Below are positions 22,493 through 32,267 of a stretch of 64,000 nucleotides of DNA, one piece after another. Position 1 is the stretch's first letter, and each line of letters opens with the position of its first letter. The position numbers were made by a program, and so were the translations under genes. The notes beneath the pieces are model-generated. The model was not told where the DNA came from. It was given only the letters and a program-made list of their open reading frames with translations, and made no database searches. The stretch is taken from the NCBI GenBank assembly GCA_016617855.1, contig JAECUM010009279.1:62001-126000 (forward strand), given 5' to 3'. The DNA comes from Megalonaias nervosa (taxonomy: Eukaryota > Mollusca > Bivalvia > Unionida > Unionidae).

Positions 22493-23908
22493 ATGTCAGC
22501 TAAAAATTATCTCGATCTTGCTGAAGAATATGATACTGACGATGCTGTGACGGAGTTCGAATACGTCGAGTATTTGGATGAAAACTCAAACGAACCAAAT
22601 AAAACTGGTGTCAGAACTTTTAACACAAGAGATGAGGATACGTTTCTACTTCCACATAAGGCAGTGTTAGAAGTGCGTGGTCGAATATTAACTGCAGTAG
22701 GTGGTGATATTGCAGCTGGTGTAGAAATTGCGCTTGTCAATAACGGTTGGAGCTTATTTAAAAGTGCACGATACCAATTAGCCAATCAAACCGTAGAAGA
22801 TATTTCAATGCACTTACCCATAGCAAGTACAATTACAATACTAAACATCGTTTCGTTTAGCGATGATTATTCCAGATCAGTTGCCACAAACATGATGTGG
22901 TTTAAAGATACCTCATTCGGGACAGCTGTTTCGAGCGAGTTTCGTACTGGCGCTGGTGTTCCTGCTGCAGATAACAATAATCGAATCGCCAATTCCGCTG
23001 CTGCTGATGCAGCCGCAATAGGTAATTCGATAGGATTAGCTGTTACAAATATACGACGACAGCAATACAACGAAGGATATGCCAAACGAAAAGCATTTGC
23101 TGCAGAATCTAAACAAATAACGATGAAGCTTCCGTTAAGTACAATATTTGGATTTTGTCGTGAATATAACAAAGTTTTTCGCGGAATAAAACATACGCTT
23201 ATTTTAGATCGAGCTGATCGAAACGATTGTATAATGCATGCCGATGGGGTGGCTGAAGGACAGTTTGCTATTACAAGATTAGCGCTGTGGATGCCACGAG
23301 TTGTCCCTTCTGTGGCTAAAATGATGGAACTCGAATCATTATTGACTGCTTATACAAAAAAGATACACTTCCAGCAAAACAAGATTTATCAAACAGCGAT
23401 TCCTAACACAACCGATTACACATGGCGTGTGACAACTACAGCTAGCGAACAACTACCTCGACATTTGTTCGTCGTATTTCAACGACAGGCACGTCGTAAT
23501 GATCAAGAAATGAACAACTCCGTATTTGATAACCCTGATGTCAGACGAATATTTGTTAGAGTAAATTCTAAACAATATCCCGAACGTGCAATCGAATGCA
23601 ATTTTGCTGACGATGAAACAAAAAACATATTTCGACCGTATATGTATCTTATGGAAGCAATACAAAAATATCAAGACTCGGACAGTGGATCTCAAATATC
23701 AGTAGAAGCGTTTCGATCGCTCTATCCCATCTTTTATTTCGACATATCGAAACATTCCGAACGAGCTATCGGATCAACTGCTGATATTGAGGTCACCTGG
23801 ACACTTGGCGCAATGCCAGCCGAACAGTATAACGTATATGCACTAGTTGTCAGTGATAGATTCTTAACGATTGACGCGACCAAAGGAAGAATGACTGTAC
23901 AAGTTTAA
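22493..23908 (+). CDS. Major capsid protein (double jelly roll)
   Basis: 471 residues, intact. Recognisable Polinton MCP blocks occur in order: EYxEYLDENSNEPN near the N-terminus, FNTRDEDTFLLPHKA, NNGWSLFKSARYxLxNQTVED, NMMWFKDT, LPLSTIFGFCREYNKVFRG, HTLILDRADRNDC, WMPRVVPS, NTTDYTWRVTT, FVVFQRQAR and IECNFADD, ending TVQV. The protein would form hexon-like capsomers. An aattttgtgtaac motif and tataaataaa directly precede the start. This is the best preserved large gene of element 1. Element 2 carries a longer form with a loop insertion and one frameshift. Confidence 0.85.
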   Translation: MSAKNYLDLAEEYDTDDAVTEFEYVEYLDENSNEPNKTGVRTFNTRDEDTFLLPHKAVLEVRGRILTAVGGDIAAGVEIALVNNGWSLFKSARYQLANQTVEDISMHLPIASTITILNIVSFSDDYSRSVATNMMWFKDTSFGTAVSSEFRTGAGVPAADNNNRIANSAAADAAAIGNSIGLAVTNIRRQQYNEGYAKRKAFAAESKQITMKLPLSTIFGFCREYNKVFRGIKHTLILDRADRNDCIMHADGVAEGQFAITRLALWMPRVVPSVAKMMELESLLTAYTKKIHFQQNKIYQTAIPNTTDYTWRVTTTASEQLPRHLFVVFQRQARRNDQEMNNSVFDNPDVRRIFVRVNSKQYPERAIECNFADDETKNIFRPYMYLMEAIQKYQDSDSGSQISVEAFRSLYPIFYFDISKHSERAIGSTADIEVTWTLGAMPAEQYNVYALVVSDRFLTIDATKGRMTVQV

Positions 23909-23931
23909 TCTAACAACCTTGATATAAAATA

Positions 23932-24354
23932 ATGAAAACCAAGTACACAACTCGAGAAATATACCTAACATCCGGTCAAGTTGAAAAATTATCAGCAGCT
24001 GTTGCTAAACGCCGTTCAGTTTCTTTAATGATATCCCCGGAGACTTTGTCTCCGACGACAGAAGTCGCTGAGACTTCGAATAAAACTGCGGTGAAAGTAA
24101 TGCTAACGCAACAACAAATCAATAAACTCGATAAGGGAAAACCCTTTGTCCTTAAACTATCTGTTTCACAAATAACAGCAATGTCAAAACAAGGTGGATT
24201 TTTTGGACCAGCACTATCCGTATTAGCTAGCACAATACTACCGAAAATTTTGCCAGTGCTTGGTACACTTGGACTAGCAGCTGCGTCAGGGGCAATATCT
24301 GGCGCAACGGAAAAAGCAGTTGAGGGTCGTGGAATCAAACAAATCTGTCGTTAA
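23932..24354 (+). CDS. GGFFG-motif small virion protein
   Basis: 140 residues. The N-terminal half is a compact domain containing LTSGQVEKLSAAVAKR and LTQQQINKLDKGKPFVLKLS, which look like two copies of a lysine-rich helix unit. This is followed by the sequence KQGGFFGPALSVLA and a long hydrophobic glycine/alanine segment (LPVLGTLGLAAASGAISGATE). The GG|F context fits cleavage by an adenain-type protease, releasing a membrane-active peptide like those of adenovirus minor capsid proteins. Element 2 keeps an intact 128-residue homologue (47421-47807), so the gene has been under constraint in both lineages. Confidence 0.65.
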   Translation: MKTKYTTREIYLTSGQVEKLSAAVAKRRSVSLMISPETLSPTTEVAETSNKTAVKVMLTQQQINKLDKGKPFVLKLSVSQITAMSKQGGFFGPALSVLASTILPKILPVLGTLGLAAASGAISGATEKAVEGRGIKQICR

Positions 24355-24406
24355 CGACTCACGTCGTCGACTTTGTCACTCAGTTTTGTGTAACAATATA
24401 AAATAA

Positions 24407-24580
24407 ATGCCACAACGAAAAACAAAATCGTCGAAAAAAAAGAAAACAACAAAACGTCGAAGAACAAAACAAGGATTTATTCCAATAGCTCCTCTGTTAG
24501 CGGGATTAGCGGGAAGTCTTCTTTCAAACCTATTAGGAATCGGACGTGGAATGACTCTACCAGGGACCAGACGCTATTGA
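24407..24580 (+). CDS. Tiny basic protein (pX/mu-like)
   Basis: 57 residues. The first 20 residues are almost all K, R, S, T and Q. Then comes GFIPIAPLLAGLAGSLLSNLLG, and it ends GMTLPGTRRY. The combination of a basic DNA-binding head and an apolar glycine-leucine tail matches core protein pX/mu-like peptides of adenoviruses and Polintons. The start is preceded by ttttgtgtaacaatataaaataa. The stop overlaps the first codons of the protease frame by four bases. Element 2 has the same protein with one frameshift in the lysine-rich part (47928-48100). Confidence 0.6.
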   Translation: MPQRKTKSSKKKKTTKRRRTKQGFIPIAPLLAGLAGSLLSNLLGIGRGMTLPGTRRY

Positions 24581-25008
24581 GCAATTTTGATATCATCGAA
24601 AAATTGAATGACGTTGTCGGATTTCGCGGAGTATTTTCTAAGGACGAACTTGATGGCGTACCAGCAGGTGGTTCGTGCGTTGTAAATATAGAAAACTTCA
24701 ATGATGGCTCCGGCACTCACTATGTTGCTGTCTATGGTAATAATTATTTTGATTCGTTTGGACTTCCTCCGAGTGATCTTATAAAAAAATATATTTTTAA
24801 AAAATTTAAAAAAATAAATTATTCGTCTAATCAACTACAGCCGATTGGAACATCAGCTTGTGGTTATTATTGTATGTTTGTCCGACAGATGTCCCGGAGT
24901 GAGAACTCCGGAGATCCTAATTTTTTAAAGTTTATTTTACAGTTTGACAAGCAACCTTCTCACGCAAATGATGAGATGGCAATTAATTTTTGTAAAGCTT
25001 GCAATTAA
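24577..25008 (+). CDS. Adenain-like cysteine protease
   Basis: 143 residues. The adenovirus protease (C5) order is visible: catalytic His in GSGTHYVAVY (about residue 47), an acidic residue in NNYFDSFG (Asp about 59), Gln in NQLQPIGTSACGYYC, and the nucleophile Cys in the same block (about residue 95). Such proteases cleave capsid precursors at GG-type sites, several of which are present in the neighbouring small proteins. No ATG lies in frame upstream before a stop. The frame opens with TTG at 24577, overlapping the stop of the upstream gene, so initiation is uncertain. Element 2 has a decayed copy (48101-48535). Confidence 0.75.
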   Translation: MSNFDIIEKLNDVVGFRGVFSKDELDGVPAGGSCVVNIENFNDGSGTHYVAVYGNNYFDSFGLPPSDLIKKYIFKKFKKINYSSNQLQPIGTSACGYYCMFVRQMSRSENSGDPNFLKFILQFDKQPSHANDEMAINFCKACN

Positions 25009-25033
25009 TTTTATCTAAACTTGTAAATATATA

Positions 25034-25217
25034 ATGTCAACATATTGTCTCAAATGTAAAACTAAAACAGAAAATAAGGATGAGACGACGGAAAAAACAA
25101 AAAATAGAATGATGTTAAAAAGTATTTGTTATTTGTGGTAGAAAGAAAAGTATGTTTTTGAAATCGACAACTGGATCTGGAATGTGTCCCGACAGAGTTA
25201 TCTTGATTGATGATTAA
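25034..25217 (+). pseudogene. DUF5679-like small zinc protein, broken
   Basis: It begins MSTYCLKCKTKTENKDE, the sequence pattern of the DUF5679 family (YCVKCKxKTxxKD...KGxCxxCGxK), a one-module zinc ribbon found in large DNA viruses and Polintons. A stop replaces the second Cys pair region (at about 25137). The second half is out of frame. A ttttatctaaacttgtaaatat motif precedes the start. The second copy at 48574-48777 is also frameshifted, at a different place. Confidence 0.6.
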
Positions 25218-25241
25218 TCTTATGAAACATAATAAAATAAA

Positions 25242-25658
25242 ATGAAATGCAACTGTGATTGTGACAAAGATCTTTGTATCGAACAAGATAAAATCGTCAT
25301 GTACTGTCAATCATGCAATCGCCGTGAGGTAATTGGCAGAGGAATTGACATTCACAAAATTATTGGCAAATTACCGAAACCAAAAGGAGGCTGGACATTG
25401 CCAGGCCATAGGTATACTGGACCTTATAATCCTCTCGATAAACAACTTGACGAGAACGATAATCCGCTGCCAGGACAAGAACCTTACAATCAAGTTGATG
25501 CAATAGCAATGCGTCACGATATCTGTTACCGGGACAACGAGCAAGATAAGGCTGGTTGTGCTAAAGTAATGTTGGACGAACTTCGTGATATGGAGCCAAC
25601 AAATATGCGAGAACGTTTTGATAGAAGGCTAGTGCAAGGTTTTATTGGAGCAAAATAA
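25242..25658 (+). CDS. Phospholipase A2-like domain protein (fused to integrase in the ancestor)
   Basis: 138 residues. The N-terminus has a Cys cluster (CNCDCDKDLC then CQSCN), probably a zinc site. Then follow WTLPGHRYTGPYNPLD, which is the calcium-loop motif YxGxxNPLD, and PYNQVDAIAMRHDICYRD, which holds the catalytic His-Asp pair. This order matches the parvovirus VP1u type of secreted-PLA2 fold, used there to breach the endosomal membrane. The stop at 25656 arises from one extra A relative to element 2, where the frame goes on into the integrase linker. The ancestral product therefore was probably a PLA2-integrase fusion. Confidence 0.75.
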   Translation: MKCNCDCDKDLCIEQDKIVMYCQSCNRREVIGRGIDIHKIIGKLPKPKGGWTLPGHRYTGPYNPLDKQLDENDNPLPGQEPYNQVDAIAMRHDICYRDNEQDKAGCAKVMLDELRDMEPTNMRERFDRRLVQGFIGAK

Positions 25659-26573
25659 TAAATTAGGACTCGGAAAGGAATGGTATGACGATCTCGCAGC
25701 CGAACTACACAAACCTAAAAAAAAAAAGTTTACGCGACGTAAAGTTGTCGCAAATGCCGTTGATGATATCTGGGCGATAGATCTAGTAGATGTGTCAAAT
25801 CTAGCTCAGTTTAATGATAATAAGAAATACTTGTTTAACGTTGTAGATGTTTTTAGTAAATATGCTTTTAGTGTTCCAGTTTTAGACAAGACAGGAACGT
25901 CGATAACTGATGCGTTAAAACAAATAATAACAAGTACAGAAAGAAAACCGAATAAAATCTGGACCGATCACGGAGCAGAATTTTTCAACAAAAGTTTGAG
26001 CAGTTTCTAGAACAAAATAACATTAAAAAATATGTTACAGGGAATGAGGGAAAAAGTGTCGTAATAGAGCGATTTAATCGCACTCTAAACGAAAAAATTC
26101 ACAAGTATCTGACAGCTAAAAATACGAACAGGTATATTGATGATCTTCCGCAGATAGTTGACAAGTACAATAACACAAAACATCGAACCACTAAACTATC
26201 GCCAAACGACGCAATTAAAAATCCGATATTAGCAAATGAAAACATGTACCGCAGACATAAATTTAAAGTCGGTGATAAAGTTAGAATTTCTCTGACTAAA
26301 AAAACATTTGAAAAAGGATTTACTCCAAACTGGACTGAAGAAGTGTTTGTAGTTGATAAAGTACTTTTAACAATACCTGTAACATACGCGCTAAAAGATC
26401 TGGCAGGGGAACCGATCATTGGTAGTTTTTATGAACAAGAACTTCAGAAAACTGAGCAAGATGTTTTCGTTATCGAAAAAGTGATTAGGAGAAAAGGCAA
26501 TAAAAGTTAAGTCAAGTGGCGTGGGTATAGCGATAAATTTAATAGCTGGGTACCAACTAAGTCGATCCAATAA
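25659..26573 (+). pseudogene. DDE integrase with chromodomain, broken
   Basis: A retroviral-type integrase core with IWAIDLVD (first Asp, about 25770-25793), IWTDHGAEF (second Asp, about 25960-25986) and VIERFNRTLNE (Glu, about 26058-26090). It is followed by a basic linker (KFKVGDKVRI), an SH3-like DLxGEPIIGSFYEQEL segment and a chromodomain (VFVIEKVI...WRGYSDKFNSWVP). A one-base loss near 25995 shifts the frame between the second Asp and the Glu, and a stop at about 26508 cuts the chromodomain. The upstream linker KLGLGKEWYDDLAAELHKP connects to the PLA2-like domain. This copy is inactive. Confidence 0.85.
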
Positions 26574-27084
26574 CGTTATTATAAATTTGTTCGTATTTCA
26601 CAAGCACAGATTTGCATTTGATAGTTTTACATAACGAAATTAAATGTAATTTTCTTTCATTATCAACTGGCATTAAATTAAATATCTTAGCAAAAATAAA
26701 ATCGTATTTTATACTCCTTCGCTGGCCAGTTATTTTTAGATTTAAAAACGGCCTGATAAGCTGCCAAAATATCTGTTGTTCGGCAACAGTAAAATTAAAT
26801 TTTATTATTTTTTTTGCAATGTGATACTTAACATTATATCTTCCAATTGTTGGTCTGCTGTAATTTGTTCTGTCAGCGACGGTGACTATTTCATCATCAT
26901 CGTCAGATTCGTTGTTGTACAAAATATCATCTTCGCTATAACTAGCAGATTTGTCTATTATATCGGTAGAGATTTTAACATTGTCTGCTACTTTATCGCC
27001 AGCGACTTTATCGCTAGTGATTTTAACATTGTCTGCGATTGTATCTTCCACATATATTTCAGCAAGTCGTTTCATCAAGTTCAT
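26557..27084 (-). CDS. Acidic protein, VLTF3-like C-terminal candidate
   Basis: 175 residues. The first 75 are a low-complexity acidic region, with repeats of DKVADNVKI and an ESDDDDE run. The second half is a compact domain: FNFTVAEQQIFWQLIRPFL, then RRSIKYDFIFAKIFNLM, HLISLCKTIKCKSVL and YEQIYNNV. The RxxxKYxFIxxKIFxL plus terminal IW/IYxxI pattern reminds me of the C-terminal half of viral late transcription factor 3 (poxvirus A2-like) proteins of large viruses, Polinton-like viruses and virophages. The zinc-binding part is not seen, so the match is tentative. Convergent with the integrase; the 3' ends overlap. The gene is intact here and shifted in element 2. Confidence 0.45.
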   Translation of the reverse strand: MNLMKRLAEIYVEDTIADNVKITSDKVAGDKVADNVKISTDIIDKSASYSEDDILYNNESDDDDEIVTVADRTNYSRPTIGRYNVKYHIAKKIIKFNFTVAEQQIFWQLIRPFLNLKITGQRRSIKYDFIFAKIFNLMPVDNERKLHLISLCKTIKCKSVLVKYEQIYNNVIGST

Positions 27085-27122
27085 ATTATAATATACTTTT
27101 ATCTAATTTATTGTTATAAGAT
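27085..27122. promoter_or_regulatory. Divergent start region with TTTTATCTAA motif
   Basis: Only 38 bp separate two divergent start codons. The plus-strand sequence ttttatctaatttattg lies 20-30 bp before the start of the 93-residue protein. The same layout holds at 50645-50682 in element 2. This is the clearest instance of the TCTAA-type motif discussed in the findings. Confidence 0.5.
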
Positions 27123-27404
27123 ATGACTAACGAGGTAAAATATCATCAAAAGGTTAATATATTAAATTACAAGGAACTAGCCGAAGCGGTAAGAAAAGGT
27201 CTGTCGGGTTATAGTGCATATTTCGTTGACGTTATTGTTACGCAAGGTGATTCTCATAAAATATTACTAACAGCAGCAGAAAAAAAAAAACGTAATGAAA
27301 ATGCTTTTATAACATTAAAATTTGATCGCGATGATATTATGGCATTTGCACATAGCTGTCTTACTAAGACAGAATTACGAAATATCATTAATCATCATAT
27401 CTAA
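27123..27404 (+). CDS. Conserved 93-residue protein, unknown function
   Basis: Intact in both elements (27123-27404 and 50683-50964). The conserved blocks are KYHQxVNILNxKELAEAxR, YFVDVxxTxGDSxxxLLTAA, LxFxRDDxMxFxHxCLxxxxLxNII. No family recognised. It is a mixed alpha/beta small protein without signal or TM segment. The 3' end overlaps the convergent HNH gene by about 17 bp. Conservation without lesions in two otherwise decaying elements suggests it was under recent constraint. Confidence 0.65.
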   Translation: MTNEVKYHQKVNILNYKELAEAVRKGLSGYSAYFVDVIVTQGDSHKILLTAAEKKKRNENAFITLKFDRDDIMAFAHSCLTKTELRNIINHHI

Positions 27405-28208
27405 AAACAATCCTGGCATCGTATTCGATTGAAAAAGCTGATCCTGTTATTCTGTCAGCAACAAATTTTACGGCCCCAGGATTTATCTTATAGTGTTTTG
27501 CCGCAGATGAAATCGATTTAAATTTGATTTCCTCATCTGTTTCGAGGTTTAACAAAACAACAGGTTTTGCCGGATATCTAAAATTAATACCGCCACCTCG
27601 TCCTTTTTTCACATTTTCCTGCTGGGTAACTATTTCCAAATTTTCTATTCGATTATCAGTTTTTACGTTTTTGATATGATTAATCACAAGACCATTGGGT
27701 ATGAGTCCGTTAAATACCTCGTAAACAAAACGATGAGATTGATAATTAACTCGATCTGTTAGTGTTCCTCTGACAGTTACCATGAGATACCTCATATTAT
27801 TCATGGTACCAACACCATTTTTAGTTTTTCTATTTCTAATAATACGCGATCGTTAGCCTCGTATAAATCAAAGACCGGGTGCGGCTGAAACTCGTTTTGT
27901 AAAGATAAGTTTTCGATATTGTCATCAGTAATCGAGCCATTTACTCGATAGACTCGCTGCCCTTCTGGAATATCCTCGCAGAACAAAGTATAAATAAAAT
28001 CTTTTCGAAACATTTTAGTCATATCTGTGTCATCACCTTTCACTGAAATTATCATTCCAGCTAATGTTGGTTTTCCTGTAGATTTTTTAGATTTTATGTT
28101 AATAACCGAACCTAATGCATTTCCAGCGTATAGGTTATACTTCGGATGAACGTAATAATACTCTTGCTCCTCCGCTGTCAATCCGATATATCTCATATTT
28201 TGTGTCAT
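27388..28208 (-). pseudogene. HNH endonuclease with duplicated fold, frameshifted
   Basis: Two frames (27801-28208 and 27388-27804) correspond to one gene. The C-terminal half is a clear HNH protein: HRFVYEVFNGLIPNGLVINHIKNVKTDNRIENLEIVTQQEN, written here in parts because of length, with the His-Asn pair in VINHIKN and NRIENL. A NUMOD1-like unit (FKSISSAAKHYKINPGAVK) follows. The N-terminal half repeats the same plan in degenerate form (HPKYNLYAGNALGSV, then IPEGQRVYRVNG, then DDNIENLSL) but lacks the catalytic His. The frameshift is at about 27803. It is convergent with the 93-residue gene and divergent from PolB. Such proteins usually nick or cut DNA; here a role in element spread or replication is possible. 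Confidence 0.7.
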
Positions 28209-28313
28209 TATACCATAAGGATTTTATATCTCTAATTGTTTGTTCAGCTGGCGTGCAGTGAGTTATCGATCGAACAATCAATTAAACATATAATATTACA
28301 CTATAGTATAGCG

Positions 28314-31300
28314 ATGCTGAAATTGCGAGATATAGCCAAGAAGAGTCTTATGGGAGAACCTGAAAAAATAGCGACTGCCTTTACAGGATTCGACAACAGT
28401 TATCGGTTTAATAAACAAATCGTACTGGTAAATTTTACTGCAACAAATCTCTATCATTTGCTAGAGCCAACTGTAAAACGTGAACTTGAAAAACATAAGG
28501 GTCTAAGAATATTAGTGCAATATCACGTTATATTTTCAAAGCTACTTGTGACAGAGGGATCGACTGACAAAGAAATCGCAGACCCTTACATCAAAGCAAA
28601 ATCGAGGCGTGTTTTGCTCGGGACTGATCTTTTGTCACTGGCTAATGAAATACACCAAGAAATTTGGAAAAAGATAGAAGAATTTACTGAATTGGGTTCG
28701 GGTTGGAAGTTTGAAATGATCGAGAAAATTTTATTTCACACAATAAAATATGACGTATTACGCGGTAGTTCGTATATTGATTTGCCACCAAAAATGAAAA
28801 ATAAAAAATGCTGTGTAAACGTTAAAAACCTCGATAACAGATGTTTCCAGTGGGCTATTCTTTCCGCGCTATTTCCAGCAGAAAAACACGCTGATCGTGT
28901 TGACAAGTATATTAGTCACGTGTCAAGATTAAATTTTAAAGGCATTGACTTTCCAGTGGCAGAAAATCAAATACCAAGGTTTGAAAAGCAAAATAATGTT
29001 TCGATCAACGTTTTCGGACTAGACGAAAAAGAAAACGTCTATCCAAGATATATTTCAGAAAAAGCTTCCCAATCGACTATAAACTTACTGTTTTATAGAA
29101 ATCATTACGTTTGGATCAAAAACTTCAATGGACTAGTTGGCGGACAGTATAATAAACGAAAGAAGAAAACGTTCTTCTGTTATCGCTGTTTACACGGTTG
29201 TACGGACGACGAAATATTACAAAAGCATTTGCAGTACTGTAGTGACGTACAACGAATAACGATGCCGTCCAAAGAAAATAGCGTGTTACAGTTTGTCAAT
29301 CACCATCACAAACTAAAAATTCCTTTCGTCATATACGCTGATTTCGAATGTTTACTTCAGCCTGTACTTGGCGTAGAAAATAATCCTAACCAATCGAGTA
29401 CAAGAAAAACTCAAAATCATGTTCCGTGCGGAGTAGCGTATAAGATAGTTTGTTGTGCTGATTCGAGATTATCCAAACCAATCAAATTATATCGTGGTAA
29501 AAATCCAGCTGTCTGGCTTCTCAAGCGGTTGATTAGCGAAGTTGATAATATATTTTATCGTTTGAAAAGAGTAACTCCAATGATTAAACTGACACCTCAA
29601 CAAGAATCTGATTATGAGCAAGCAGAAATTTGTCATATTTGTGAAAAAGCTTTTGACGATAACAAAAAAGTACATGACCATTGCCATTTGACCGGACATT
29701 ATCGCGGAGCGGCTCATGATCAGTGCAATTTAAAATTTCATGCTCCAGATTTTATTCCGGTTATTCTTCACAACTTTCGAGGATATGATAGCCACATTAT
29801 CGTAGAAGCTTTTGGTGATCCTGACGTAAAATCTCGTTTAAAACTCGATAACGTAATCAAATGTATTCCAAATAATTTTGAAAAGTATATGTCAGTTACG
29901 CTAGGTAAGTTGCGTTTTATTGACAGCCTGCAGTTTATGGCAGCATTATTGGATGAGCTGGTAAAAAGTTGTAGCGAGTTTGATAACTTACAAGATTGTT
30001 TTGGTGATAAATTTAATCTACTGACCAAAAAAGGAGTATTTCCGTACGAGTATCTCGATGATTGGAGTAAATTTGATGAAACTTCGCTACCTGACAAGGA
30101 CAAATTTTACTCACAACTTAAAAATGAAAATATAACCGATGATGATTACAAATATGCACAAGATATCTGGAAAGAATTTGATTGTAAGACGTTTGGAGAT
30201 TATCATGATTTGTATCTAAAAACTGACGTCTTATTGCTGGCGGACGTATTTGAAAGTTTTCGAAAAGTGAGCTATAACAATTATGGACTAGATCCTTGTT
30301 GGTATTATTCTGCTCCCGGGCTGTCGTGGGACGCATTGTTAAAGTTTAATAAAGTAAGGTTAGAATTACTGACTGACGTTGATATGTTCAATTTTATCGA
30401 AAAAGGTATTCGAGGCGGTATTAGCATGATAACAAAAAAGTATGCGGAAGCAAACAATAAGTATATGAAAAAGTATAATCCTGAGCTTCCTTCGAAGTAT
30501 ATAATTTATCTAGATTGTAATAATTTGTACGGTTATTTTATGGCAGAACCAATGCCTTTTGGTGGATTTCGTTGGATCACGGCTGAGCAATTTCTATCAG
30601 AGACAGAAAAAAAGATACCCGACGATGTTTCGTACTTCGTTGAAGTTGATCTCGATTATCCAACTTCGCTACACAATTTACACAACGATTATCCCTTCTG
30701 TGCGGAATCGATGATAATAGATTATAGTACGTTATCTCCAGAACAACAAGCGTTAGCATCACCAAGACAAACTTCTATGGTAAAAAAACTAGTGCCAAAT
30801 TTACTCGATAAGAAAAATTATGTTTTACATTACAAAGTTTTAAAACAAGCAGTAGATGCTGGTCTTGTGTTGAGGAAAGTTCATAGAGTTTTAAAGTTTA
30901 ATCAGTCGCCGTGGATGAAAGGTTATATTAACTCAAACACTTCGAGAAGAGCTGCAGCAAAAACTGATTTTGAAAAAAAACTTCTTTAAGCTCATGAACA
31001 ATTCCGTTTTTGGTAAGACGATGGAGAATATTAGGAAACGCGTAAATATCGAGCTAGTTAATGATATCAATCGCAGAAACAAACTTGTCAGACGATGATT
31101 TTGTTAGCATGAAAATTGTTAATGAAAATCTTGTCGCGATACAAAGAAGAAAAACAAATCTAAAACTAAACAAGCCGATTTACGTTGGAGCTTCCGTGTT
31201 AGATTTATCAAAATAGCTGATGTACGATTTTCTTTACAATTTTGTTAAAAATCAATGGCCGTCCAGTAGACTATTGTTTACTGATACCGACTCGCTCGTG

Positions 31301-31780
31301 TATGAAATCGAATGTGAGGACGTCTATCAGGATATATATGATAATCGACATCTGTTTGATCTTTCCGATTACCCTCGTGACAGTAAATTTCATGACGACA
31401 CGAATAAAAAGGTTATTGGTAAGTTCAAAGATGAAATGAACTCGAGCACCATCAAATATTTTATCGGATTGCGCAGTAAAATGTACGCGGTATTGCTAGA
31501 TAATAATAAAATAACGAAAAAGGCAAAAGGTCTACCTCGCGATTTTGTTAAAAAGTTTATGAAATTTGATGATTACAAGTACGCGCTTGATGGCGGTGTT
31601 AGTTTTATAAGAGCAATGGCTATTCGAACGAATCATCATAAACTTGAAACAGATGTCATTATCAAACGCGGATTGAGTAATTTTGATGACAAACGTTATT
31701 GTGAAAATGGAGTAGATACATTTGCACTTGGTTATTATTTTGATGATAGATCTATACTCGATATTATATTCGATGACTAA
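28314..31780 (+). pseudogene. Protein-primed DNA polymerase B, broken
   Basis: The start is ATG 28314, shared with element 2 (51844), not the upstream TTG frame. Regions in order: an N-terminal CFQWAILSALFP...HYVWIKNFNG domain with Cys and His; a Cys-rich FFCYRCLHGC segment; exonuclease I YADFECLL (about 29335-29355); an endonuclease VII-like zinc insert (CHICEKAF...HDHCHLTGHYRGAAHDQCN, about 29632-29733); ExoII HNFRGYDSHI; YLKTDVLLLADVFE; and LDCNNLYGY (about 30510-30535). These belong to the frame ending at 30989. A frameshift there, another near 31095 and a stop at about 31214 precede the last piece with [10 protein letters not shown] and TDTDSL. It would replicate the element from a protein primer at the TIRs. 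Inactive as read. Confidence 0.9.
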
Positions 31781-31811
31781 GGTATGAAATTTTATCTAAA
31801 CTTTAGAAATA

Positions 31812-32264
31812 ATGTTTGAAAATTTGACAGTCACAAATAGTTACAATAGCAAGATCAAATATCTAATGATGAACGGCAAACAGTTGACAGTTGAAATTAA
31901 TAATGAAACATCAGGTATATGTTTTACCGCAGTTCGAGGCGAGCTAAAACTTTCACTTGCCAGATCTGATGACAGCGAGTATTTCAATTACCTCGAACAA
32001 CTGAGCCAGAAGTTGTTAGCGGAATTTAAAAACCTTCACAATCCGATCAGCCAATAAAAATATACTAAACTTACAATCGGTCTTGATCGATCAAAAGTAT
32101 ATTTTATCGACAAAAAATATCCTCTTAACAAATCGCAAATAAAAGATTTATTTGAGTCTCGTCGCTGTGTGAGCGGTAAAGTAAAGTTTAGTCTCTACTA
32201 TCGTGATGATGAAATATTTCTAATATCAACAGTAGAAACATTGATAATTGGTAATGAGGTATAA
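31812..32264 (+). pseudogene. 149-residue protein gene, one internal stop
   Basis: The equivalent in element 2 (55355-55804) is intact. Here a TAA at about 32055 cuts the frame after the LHNPISQ segment. The rest stays in frame (LDRSKVYF, LFESRRCVSGKVKFSLYYRD, VETLIIGNEV). Predicted as alternating beta strands without TM or catalytic motif. It sits directly after PolB with a ttttatctaaactttagaaa motif before the start. A single-stranded DNA-binding role is conceivable by position only. Confidence 0.55.
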
Positions 32265-32267
32265 ACA

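Noticed and set aside
28236..28313. Upstream TTG start for PolB
   Set aside because: The ATG at 28314 aligns with the ATG of element 2 at 51844; the 26 upstream codons are not conserved.
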